A DNA stretch of 64,000 bases from Candidatus Saccharimonadota bacterium. Its GTDB lineage: Bacteria; Patescibacteriota; Saccharimonadia; Saccharimonadales; Saccharimonadaceae. The notes beneath the pieces are model-generated. The model was not told the DNA's origin, made no database searches, and was given only the letters and a program-made list of their open reading frames with translations. The stretch lies in assembly GCA_027312225.1 (NCBI GenBank), contig DAICXK010000004.1, positions 1 to 64,000 on the forward strand, read 5' to 3'. Position 1 is the first letter of the stretch. Every line of letters begins with the position of its first letter. This document shows, piece by piece, positions 10,184 through 17,860 of the stretch. A program made the translations under genes and the position numbers.

Positions 10184-10963
10184 CTACTTGGTAACACCCT
10201 TCCCTCGATGCGCTTTCTTAACAATTTCCGAAAAGGCAAACTCGTCGAGACTCGCGCCACCTACTAATAACCCATCAATATCAACCAATGCAAGATAATC
10301 TGCCGCGCTATCCGCCGTGACACTTCCTCCGTACAATACCTGCACCCCTTCAGCAGCTTTTTTCCCATACAAATGAGCAAGCTGTGATCGAATCGTCTTA
10401 GTAGCGCGAATAACGTCAGCTGGCTTTGCATTGACCCCAGTGCCAATTGCCCATACTGGTTCATAGGCAATTACAACTTGTTCAAGCTCTTCGCTGGTGA
10501 TATTTGCGAGCCCTCCGATCAATTGGTCGTGAAGCACCATATCAGTCTCGCCGTTCGTTCGCTCCTGGATTGTCTCACCAACGCATAAGATTGGTCGAAT
10601 ATGATTGCGTACCGCTGCCTGTACCTTTGCACGCGTGTCTTTATCTGTTTCATGAAAGATATGACGCCGTTCAGAGTGACCAACCAGGCCGTACTGGACA
10701 ATACCACGTAACTGGGATGCCGAAACTTCACCAGTATAGGCCCCATGATCACGCCAGTAGAAGTTTTGTGCTGCCAGTTTGAATTGGCGATAGTTGACCT
10801 GCACACTGAGCGTTTGCACCCCAAGCATCGTCGGCGCTAGCACCACCTCGACGTCACGTCGATTACGAATCTTTTTTGAGAGGCTATGCAAATAAAGACT
10901 CGCCTCATGAACGGTCATATTCATCTTCCAGTTGCCAATGATGAGTCGCTTATCTCGTGCCAT
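10184..10963 (-). CDS. tpiA: Triosephosphate isomerase
   Basis: LIIGNWKMN, GHSERRHIFHE, AYEPVWAIGTG, VLYGGSVTADSA. Confidence 0.96.
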   Translation of the reverse strand: MARDKRLIIGNWKMNMTVHEASLYLHSLSKKIRNRRDVEVVLAPTMLGVQTLSVQVNYRQFKLAAQNFYWRDHGAYTGEVSASQLRGIVQYGLVGHSERRHIFHETDKDTRAKVQAAVRNHIRPILCVGETIQERTNGETDMVLHDQLIGGLANITSEELEQVVIAYEPVWAIGTGVNAKPADVIRATKTIRSQLAHLYGKKAAEGVQVLYGGSVTADSAADYLALVDIDGLLVGGASLDEFAFSEIVKKAHRGKGVTK

Positions 10964-11001
10964 ATCGTTCTCGCATAATCCTTATGTTAAGTGTACTCTA
11001 T

Positions 11002-12231
11002 TTACCGGTTAGCGTCTAGCAAAGCCTCGACCCCTGGAAGCTTTTTTCCTGCCATCAATTCTAGTCCTGCGCCCCCGCCCGTTGAAACATGCGTAAAGCT
11101 TTTTCCACCGTGCCCGTCCCACTTCAACACAAAGTCAGCCGTGTCACCACCGCCAACAATAGAGGTGACATTCGGATGTGTTGCCAGTGCCAGTGCGATC
11201 CGAGCCGAACCATGGGCAAAATTATCCAGCTCGCTGTATCCGACTGGTCCGTTCCAGATCACCGTCCCTGCACCCTCAAGCATCTTGACGTAGCGCTCGA
11301 TCGTACGATCACCTATGTCAAGCGCGATATCATCGGCTGCAATAGCGTCAGAAGAAACCACGCGCCGCGACTCATCTTCGCTGATGTGACGTGCGACTGC
11401 GACATCGCTTGGCACCAGTATAAAGTTGTCCACCTCATCCTCGCCTGCTTTTGCGCGAGCGGCAGCATAAATCTGATCTAGCACCTCATGTTGGTTTGGT
11501 TCGTACTTGCTGGCACCGATTGATTCTCCTTGGTATTCCAAGAAGGTGTTTGCCATTGCACCACCGATTAGCAGTGTATCCGCCTTCTCAACAAACCGTT
11601 CAATAATCGTGATCTTGTCACTCACTTTCGCACCACCCAAGATAGTCACCAGCGGTCGTTTTGGTGATTCAACCGACTTTGTCAGCATCGTGTACTCTGT
11701 CTCAAGCAATAACCCCGCGACCGATGGAAGGAAGTGCGTGATAGCTTCGGTTGAGGCGTGCGCCCGATGTACCACGCCAAAGCCGTCCTGCACTAAGTAC
11801 TGGGCGCCACTTGCCTTGGCAATCGCCCCTGCAAAATCCTCGTCATTCGCCTCTTCTTCAGCATGAAATCTAAGATTCTCAAACAGCACAATCACGTTAG
11901 GTGTCGCCTTCTTTGCCGTCTGATATGCACGATCCCCAACGCAATCATCAGCTAGGCGGACCTCTCGGTCGAGCAATGTCGCTAATCGATCAGCAACTGG
12001 CTGGAGGCTGTATGCTGCGTTACGGGCACCCTCAGGGCGACCCAGGTGGCTCACGATCACGACTTTACATCCACGGTCGAGTAAATACCTAAGCGTAGGA
12101 AGGCTCGCGCGGATTCTCAGATCATCGCTGATCTTACCGTCGCTCGTCAGCGGCACGTTATAATCAGCCCTGACAAGTACTGTCTTGCCATCAAGAGGTA
12201 CGTCGCGAAGTGTCTTCTTGAAAAATGTCAT
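11002..12231 (-). CDS. pgk: Phosphoglycerate kinase
   Basis: VLVRADYNVPL, VVIVSHLGRPEGA, ILGGAKVSDKI, IVGGGDTADFV, HVSTGGGAGLELMAGKKLPG. Confidence 0.97.
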   Translation of the reverse strand: MTFFKKTLRDVPLDGKTVLVRADYNVPLTSDGKISDDLRIRASLPTLRYLLDRGCKVVIVSHLGRPEGARNAAYSLQPVADRLATLLDREVRLADDCVGDRAYQTAKKATPNVIVLFENLRFHAEEEANDEDFAGAIAKASGAQYLVQDGFGVVHRAHASTEAITHFLPSVAGLLLETEYTMLTKSVESPKRPLVTILGGAKVSDKITIIERFVEKADTLLIGGAMANTFLEYQGESIGASKYEPNQHEVLDQIYAAARAKAGEDEVDNFILVPSDVAVARHISEDESRRVVSSDAIAADDIALDIGDRTIERYVKMLEGAGTVIWNGPVGYSELDNFAHGSARIALALATHPNVTSIVGGGDTADFVLKWDGHGGKSFTHVSTGGGAGLELMAGKKLPGVEALLDANR

Positions 12232-12280
12232 CCCACCCTTTTCCTATTACATTACTTTTAGCATAACAGGTATCGCTGCC

Positions 12281-13705
12281 CTACTCAATAACGCGGACAC
12301 GGATCGTATCCGTCGCACCCTCAAGACCAGGCTGTCGACCGCTCACAATAATGACCGTCGCGGGCTTGCCGCCAAAGAAGCCTTCAGCTACCAATTCCTT
12401 GGCAAGTTCGAGCCCCGCCTTTTCTCCATCAGGACGGATGTAGCTGCGATTAGCATAGTTGAGTGCCAGTTGTTGCGCCGCGCGTGGTTCACTGGTGACA
12501 CTGATAATTGGCAGATTAGGACGGTATCCCGCGATATTCGTTGCTGTCGCACCTGATTTTGTCTCAGCAATAATCGCGTCAACTTTTAATTGCTCGGCCA
12601 AATGTACTGCGGCGCCACTGATTGCATCGCGCTGCGCATTGGCAGGAACAGTGTGGTCCTTCACCTCAACAACCGGGGCGTTATCCTGCGTGTACAGAAT
12701 CGTCTTCTTCATGGCAGCAACCGCCTCAAGAGGATACGAACCATTTGCCGTTTCATCTGAAAGCATGACGGCATCTGCGCCCTGGATGACTGCATTTGCA
12801 ACGTCACCGACTTCAGCGCGTGTCGGTTCTGGTGCATCAACCATACTTGCCATCATCTGTGTTGCGACGATAACCAGTTTATTGTATTCGCGACACAGCG
12901 AGATAAGACGTCGCTGGACGATAGGGACAATCTCTGCTCCCGCCTCAACCGCGAGGTCACCACGTGCGACCATGATGCCATCAGCCGCATCAACAATAGC
13001 CTTCATAACATCATCTTTAACCGCTGCCTTGGTCTCAATCTTTGCAATGATTTGCGCCGTTGAGCCTCCAGCCGTAAGAATCTGGCGGAGATTATGGATA
13101 TCGTCTGGGCTCTGCACGAAGCTGAGGGCAACATAGTCGATATCCTTATCAAGGCCGTATTCGATATCCTTGAGGTCTTTCGGAGTTAGAATATCCCCTC
13201 CGAAGTCAGTATCGGGGAGGTTGATACCCTTCTTACTCATCAAAACACCGTCATTCTCTACCTTCAAGGTAATGGCTGTATCAGATGAAATGTCGACGAC
13301 AGTTGTTCGCACTTTACCGTCAAAGATATAAATCGGCTCACCCACCTTTACCTTGGTAGCAAGATTATATTGCACGGGCAGTCGATTGCTGCCATCGTGC
13401 TCTTCTACTGCAAAATCAAGAACGATCTCATCGCCCTTTTTCACGTCAAATCGGTTGTCGGCTAATGCTCCGAGGCGAATCTTTGGCCCCTGAAGATCCT
13501 GAAGAATAGCTACTGGCTTGCCGACCTTTTTGCTGGCCTCACGAATCCACGGTAGCTGCTCGTCACGTTCCTCAAATGAACCATGGCTGAAATTAAGTCG
13601 AATTCCGTTTACTCCCTCAAGAAGAAGTTTCTCAATCATCTCAGGGGTATTAGTGGCAGGGCCAAGGGTTGCTAGTATTTTTGTTCGTTTGAAAATTACA
13701 CTCAT
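12281..13705 (-). CDS. pyk: Pyruvate kinase
   Basis: TKILATLGPAT, IRLNFSHGSFE, IMVARGDLAVE, ATQMMASM. Confidence 0.97.
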   Translation of the reverse strand: MSVIFKRTKILATLGPATNTPEMIEKLLLEGVNGIRLNFSHGSFEERDEQLPWIREASKKVGKPVAILQDLQGPKIRLGALADNRFDVKKGDEIVLDFAVEEHDGSNRLPVQYNLATKVKVGEPIYIFDGKVRTTVVDISSDTAITLKVENDGVLMSKKGINLPDTDFGGDILTPKDLKDIEYGLDKDIDYVALSFVQSPDDIHNLRQILTAGGSTAQIIAKIETKAAVKDDVMKAIVDAADGIMVARGDLAVEAGAEIVPIVQRRLISLCREYNKLVIVATQMMASMVDAPEPTRAEVGDVANAVIQGADAVMLSDETANGSYPLEAVAAMKKTILYTQDNAPVVEVKDHTVPANAQRDAISGAAVHLAEQLKVDAIIAETKSGATATNIAGYRPNLPIISVTSEPRAAQQLALNYANRSYIRPDGEKAGLELAKELVAEGFFGGKPATVIIVSGRQPGLEGATDTIRVRVIE

Positions 13706-13802
13706 GCGTTTAATTGTACCTTATCCTCTTACTTTTATCATAAGAGTTAGTCCTGCAGGCATACTACCGCAGTCTACCTCTCGTACTGTCAATTTATTAT
13801 CT

Positions 13803-13877
13803 TGGTGACCTCACGGAGAATCGAACTCCGATTGCCAGGATGAAAACCTGGTGTCCTAACCGTTAGACGATGAGGCC
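13803..13877 (-). tRNA. tRNA-Glu(TTC), CCA encoded
   Basis: Cloverleaf read on the minus strand: GGCCTCATCGTCTAACGGTTAGGACACCAGGTTTTCATCCTGG...TGAGGTCACCA. Confidence 0.92.
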
Positions 13878-13913
13878 ACGAAGAGAATAAATCGACAGCG
13901 TCTTCCATATCGT

Positions 13914-13945
13914 AGCAAAAAAACAACCTCTTGAAAAGAGGTGAT
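13914..13945 (-). terminator. Rho-independent terminator for the minus-strand GC-rich gene
   Basis: Minus strand CACCTCTTttcaAGAGGTTGTTTTTTT. Confidence 0.7.
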
Positions 13946-13959
13946 TGCGGGTGTCTGTC

Positions 13960-14034
13960 CTGCCGAGAGGACCGGTGGTAGTCTGGGGAGTATGTATACT
14001 TCATCCCATCTACGCTTCCGGTCCCCTCGGGCAG
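13960..14034. repeat. Long imperfect hairpin 3' of the GC-rich ORF 14043-14456
   Basis: CTGCCGAGAGGACCGG ... CCGGTCCCCTCGGGCAG arms. Confidence 0.65.
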
Positions 14035-14042
14035 GGGTTCGA

Positions 14043-14456
14043 TCAGACGTGGTCGCCGCGGTACACCTTGCGGCGCGGACGACGACCGTTGTCGTACCGC
14101 GGCTTGTGGTCACGCCCACGGAGCTGCCGGCTGACGCCGTTCTGCTTCTCCATGAACCGGGCGCTCATGATCGCCCGACCACCAGCCTCGATGACGATGT
14201 GCTGCTTGTCGAGCAGCTGGTACACCGTCAGCTGGACGAGCGCGGCGTGCGCCTGTCCGGTCTTCTTCATGTCGCCGACGGCGTGCGCCCGCTTGATCAT
14301 GAAGTCGATCAGGCTGTCCTGGGCATCCCTGCCCTTCAGCTCGATCGCTCCCTCGTGCGCCCTGAAGACGCCAGCGACGTGGCGAGCCATCGCTTCCCTC
14401 TGTCCACGGTTGAACTTCCGGTAGAGACGGCTCATCTCGGTGTTGTCGAAGTGCAT
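14043..14456 (-). CDS. GC-rich orphan protein (MHFDNTEMSRLYRKFNRGQREAM...)
   Basis: 138-codon ORF with G/C-ending codons and AGAAGGA upstream of the start; basic C-terminus. Confidence 0.6.
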   Translation of the reverse strand: MHFDNTEMSRLYRKFNRGQREAMARHVAGVFRAHEGAIELKGRDAQDSLIDFMIKRAHAVGDMKKTGQAHAALVQLTVYQLLDKQHIVIEAGGRAIMSARFMEKQNGVSRQLRGRDHKPRYDNGRRPRRKVYRGDHV

Positions 14457-14571
14457 GCTGCATCCTTCTGATCGGAAATGTGCGGATAACAACCCCTGAC
14501 AGGGGAACAGCACTGTGCTGTAATTACGTTCGTCAATCGAGGGTTCGATTGACGATCACCTCGGCAGAAGC

Positions 14572-14610
14572 CTGCTGATAATGATGGTGTAACTATACAC
14601 CTATTGACAC
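14572..14610 (-). promoter_or_regulatory. Sigma70-type promoter for the 14043-14456 gene
   Basis: Minus strand TTGACA-17 nt-TATAGT. Confidence 0.55.
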
Positions 14611-14721
14611 AATTTGTCAAATATATTGTAGAGTAGTGTTTTTATCTGACCCCTGTACGCTATATCTAGTGAAAAGACCCATAATTGCTTGTGCTTTTCT
14701 CAATATAATTGTATACAATAT

Positions 14722-14752
14722 TGACATTTTAAGCATTTTGTGATACATTTGT
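14722..14752 (+). promoter_or_regulatory. Putative sigma70-type promoter reading toward the GC-rich operon
   Basis: TTGACATTTTAAGCATTTTGTGATACATT. Confidence 0.45.
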
Positions 14753-14795
14753 AAGTAATCGCCCGTGGGTGGTGTGAGGACTAACGCACAGGTGA

Positions 14796-14829
14796 GGATC
14801 GTTGATAAGTCAGATTATTACAGTACATG
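14796..14829 (+). repeat. Outer inverted repeat, left copy
   Basis: GGATCGTTGATAAGTCAGATTATTACAGTACATG; 16-bp AAGTCAGATTATTACA is exactly inverted at 17712-17727. Confidence 0.7.
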
Positions 14830-14961
14830 TAATTCTGGCTGCAAAGTAGCACACATCGCACGAGTACGACCTGGTCGTACCTTTTGTCGTGATATGCGTG
14901 CTGCTTTGCAGCGCCACTTTAGATCGGTGTTTGAGCTTTCGCTCACACCGTAAAAGTGAAG

Positions 14962-14981
14962 AAGTGCATGTTTGTTTAGTT
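14962..14981 (+). repeat. Inner inverted repeat, left copy
   Basis: AAGTGCATGTTTGTTTAGTT, inverted copy at 17620-17638. Confidence 0.65.
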
Positions 14982-15152
14982 ATTTTGGTTACACACTCAC
15001 CTTAGTCGTGGATCTCCCCTGGAAGAGGCAGCATACTGCCGATGTTCTCCCCGAACGTCAGTGGCATGTTGCCCCTTCCATGAGGGCAACAACTCGCATT
15101 CGCCATCAACAGCGCGAACGAGCAAAGCCCTCAACAAAGGAGAATCACTACC

Positions 15153-15935
15153 ATGGGAAAGAACACCACCAAGAAGCGTCCGGCGACCGCACCGCAGGCC
15201 GTGTTGGAGGAAGCCGTCGAGATCTCTGCTGAGATCAAGGCAGCCGCCGACTTCACGGATCTCGGCGCGGCCGTCGACTACGCCCGTACCATCACGGACC
15301 TGGCCAAGCGGGAGGCGTACTACGCCGAGCTGAAGCCGCTCCGTGACATCACGGCGTTCGACTTCTACAGCCGCGTCAAGAAGCCGCTGACCGAGATGCA
15401 GGCCGCTACGGCGACCGGCGACAAGGCAGCGGCCGGCAAGGCGGCGACCAAGGTCGCTGCCGGCCTCGAGGCCTTCGCCGAGATCAGCCCCGAGTTCCGG
15501 ACGTACGTCAAGGGACTCGAGGACCGAATCGCGGCGCTCGAAGGCAACGACCAGGCGCAGGACACGCGGCTCGATGCGATCGAGCAGTGCCTCGCCGCAC
15601 TCACCCGCGGTGAGCAGGTCAAGCCCTTCGACCCCCACAAGGATCAGAAGGCGCAGCCCGCCCCGGCTCCGACCACACCGACCTCCACCGTCCCGCCCAA
15701 GGACCCGCACGCCGTCACGGATGCGGAGAGCCTGGCGGCGGATACGGGGGCCGAGTACGAGGAGCCCGATCAGGGCAACAAGGGCGGCTTCTTCCAGAAG
15801 ATCGTCAACGCGTTCCGGCTGGGGACGAGCAAGGACGGGTCCACCACGGACTCGGACAAGCCCGACCCCCGCAAGTACGCGGGACCCATCAAGACCGACA
15901 ACACCGCCTCCGGCGGCACCCACGGAAAGGAGTGA
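15153..15935 (+). CDS. GC-rich orphan protein 1 of a two-gene operon (coiled/alanine-rich)
   Basis: 260 aa ORF, AAAGGAG upstream, strong G/C third-position bias. Confidence 0.7.
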   Translation: MGKNTTKKRPATAPQAVLEEAVEISAEIKAAADFTDLGAAVDYARTITDLAKREAYYAELKPLRDITAFDFYSRVKKPLTEMQAATATGDKAAAGKAATKVAAGLEAFAEISPEFRTYVKGLEDRIAALEGNDQAQDTRLDAIEQCLAALTRGEQVKPFDPHKDQKAQPAPAPTTPTSTVPPKDPHAVTDAESLAADTGAEYEEPDQGNKGGFFQKIVNAFRLGTSKDGSTTDSDKPDPRKYAGPIKTDNTASGGTHGKE

Positions 15936-15939
15936 CGAT

Positions 15940-17538
15940 ATGGATACCCTCCATCTCGCCCTCATCATCATCTGGGGCGTCGTCACGGCGACGTCCTTCG
16001 CTCTCTGGCTGCAGCCCGGTCGGGTGCGTCCGAACGGCCTCCGGTACCGCAAGGTTCCCGGAGGGTTCGTCTGGTTCGCGCTCGTCGGGCTCACCGCCGC
16101 CATCTGCTGGCCGTTCATCCAGAACGGCTGGCTGGGGCCGTGGTGGTCGCTGGGTATCATCGCCGTCGGTGCCCTGCTGGTCTACTGGATCAGTCAGGTC
16201 CGATGGCTGGACATCCTGGCGACGGTGGCTGTCCTGGGTCTGTTGCTGGTGCCTCTGGCCCCGGCCGCAGCGCAGGCGTTCACCGGCTGGACCACTCCGA
16301 CTTCCACCGAGTCGACCGAACCGTCGGATGAAGATCCGGTGGACCAGGTTGGCACCGACGAGTCGGACGTCCCTGACGTCTACCCGCAGCGGTACCTGGA
16401 CATCCTTCGGGACAACGGGTACGAAACCGAGGTCGTCGAAGGCCAGGAGATTCCGATCTTCCAGGCCAAGTCGACCAAGCGGTATGACGATCAGCGGCGT
16501 GACTGGGCCGATGCGGTCTGTCTTCCGGTCGCTGATCGCGAGGCCGTTCTGGCCATGGTGCTGGGATCCCCCGACTGTGCGGCGCAGGTCGCATCGGGTC
16601 TCTACCGTCTGCCCGTCATCGGGCTGGACGGCAAGACCCAACAGCTGGGAGAGATCAGCCCGTGGCTGGCTCAGTTCGAGGACCCCTCGGGGCTCAACGA
16701 CTGGGCTCAGGCGGCTATGGCATCGGAGGGTGCGGAGCGCATTGAGTACGCGCGGAAGCTCGTGCTCATCGCGATCCAGCTGGAGCAGTTCGCCGACGGG
16801 GGAGTTCAGGACGGTCGCGAGACCGACTACAACTTCCACGTCACCGATCGACTGACGGTCGACGAGCAGAACCCGTGGGACGCCATCCCCGAGTTCGCCC
16901 TGTCGCCCGACCAGTACAAGGGCACCTTCGTGGTGTTCACGATCACGTACAAGGGCTTCGAGGGCTGCTGGTCAGAGTTCGGCATCAACACCGGTGATGG
17001 CCGCTTCGCAGGGTTCACCTGCGAGACGCCCACGCCGGAGCCGTCTAACCCGCCGACACCGGAACCGACGCCGACACCAACGCCGACGCCAACGCCAACG
17101 CCGACTCCAACCCCGGAGCCCTGCCCGTGGGACCCGGATCTTCCGAAGGACGATCCGAACTGCCTCGAGCCCAAGGATGAGGACAACGACCCGACGCCCC
17201 CCGAGGGTGTCGATCCGCAGCCTCAGCCTGATCCGGTCGAGACGGAGCCGCCGGCACCCCCGGCAGATCCTATCGACCCGGGTGAGGAGCCTGGCGACCC
17301 GATTCCCCCCGGGGATGACGGTACTCCGGATGTGCCGGTTCCGGACGACGAGGGGCACGAGCCCCCCGCCGACCCGCCGGCTGAAGATCCCGACAACACC
17401 GGTGACACCGACGACCCCAGCGATGGGGAGATCACCGATCCGGACGCGGCGGCCACTGCCGGCGCAGGTGCACTCGCGTTCGCTCCGCTGATCCCCTGGT
17501 TCATCGGCACGCGGCGCAAGCTGCGCGAGAACGCGTAA
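15940..17538 (+). CDS. GC-rich orphan membrane/surface protein: N-terminal TM helices, extracellular region, Pro/Thr stalk, C-terminal TM
   Basis: MDTLHLALIIIWGVVTATSFALWLQPGR start preceded by GGAAAGGAG; (PT)n stalk; C-terminal GAGALAFAPLIPWFIGTRRKLRENA. The ORF track starts earlier in frame (15574), overlapping gene 1. Confidence 0.75.
   Translation: MDTLHLALIIIWGVVTATSFALWLQPGRVRPNGLRYRKVPGGFVWFALVGLTAAICWPFIQNGWLGPWWSLGIIAVGALLVYWISQVRWLDILATVAVLGLLLVPLAPAAAQAFTGWTTPTSTESTEPSDEDPVDQVGTDESDVPDVYPQRYLDILRDNGYETEVVEGQEIPIFQAKSTKRYDDQRRDWADAVCLPVADREAVLAMVLGSPDCAAQVASGLYRLPVIGLDGKTQQLGEISPWLAQFEDPSGLNDWAQAAMASEGAERIEYARKLVLIAIQLEQFADGGVQDGRETDYNFHVTDRLTVDEQNPWDAIPEFALSPDQYKGTFVVFTITYKGFEGCWSEFGINTGDGRFAGFTCETPTPEPSNPPTPEPTPTPTPTPTPTPTPTPEPCPWDPDLPKDDPNCLEPKDEDNDPTPPEGVDPQPQPDPVETEPPAPPADPIDPGEEPGDPIPPGDDGTPDVPVPDDEGHEPPADPPAEDPDNTGDTDDPSDGEITDPDAAATAGAGALAFAPLIPWFIGTRRKLRENA
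17038..17126 (+). repeat. Pro-Thr low-complexity tract
   Basis: Repeated CCGAC(G/A)CC(A/G)AC encoding PTPEPTPTPTPTPTPTPTPTPEP. Confidence 0.85.
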
Positions 17539-17564
17539 CCTCGCCTGAGGTCATGGCCTCCGGG

Positions 17565-17606
17565 CGGTACCGCTACGACAGCCAGTCGTATGTACCGCCC
17601 GGGGTC
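17565..17606. repeat. Long GC hairpin at the 3' end of the GC-rich operon
   Basis: GGGCGGTAC...GTACCGCCC arms. Confidence 0.6.
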
Positions 17607-17619
17607 ATACCTTGGCAAC

Positions 17620-17638
17620 AACTAAACAAACTGCACTT
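17620..17638 (-). repeat. Inner inverted repeat, right copy
   Basis: AACTAAACAAACTGCACTT, reverse complement of 14962-14981 with one indel. Confidence 0.65.
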
Positions 17639-17704
17639 ACAACAGGGAGCTACTACTCCTGCTCGCAGCGTAAGCTCGCAGTCGAGGTTAGCTCCCTGCT
17701 AACC

Positions 17705-17737
17705 CATGTTTTGTAATAATCTGACTTGTATCGATCC
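17705..17737 (-). repeat. Outer inverted repeat, right copy
   Basis: CATGTTTTGTAATAATCTGACTTGTATCGATCC, reverse complement of 14796-14829 with few mismatches. Confidence 0.7.
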
Positions 17738-17860
17738 AATTTTCCTTAACAATTAGGATTATGTTTCTCGCCTAAAGCGAGCCACTTTTGTTACTAACCT
17801 AGTGTTACAACTAAATTTACCCTATAAATTCTACATGTGGAGTGTAGAAAGGAGTGTGTT

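Noticed and set aside
164-13808. Plus-strand ORFs antisense to cysteine desulfurase, metG, ksgA, uvrD, pgk and pyk
   Set aside because: They overlap strongly recognised minus-strand genes and have no family-like composition.
15574-15939. ORF-track start of the 654-aa ORF (Arg/Pro/Ser-rich N-terminus)
   Set aside because: This is an out-of-frame reading of the 15153-15935 gene; the real start is ATG at 15940 with GGAAAGGAG upstream.
14997-17621. Minus-strand long ORFs in the GC-rich block (387, 316, 128, 132 aa)
   Set aside because: Arg/Gly/Pro-rich antisense shadows typical of high-GC DNA; plus-strand genes have ribosome-binding sites, signal/TM logic and a promoter.
14796-17737. Insertion sequence or transposon
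   Set aside because: Inverted repeats exist but there is no transposase or integrase inside and no obvious target-site duplication; reported as a structured block instead.
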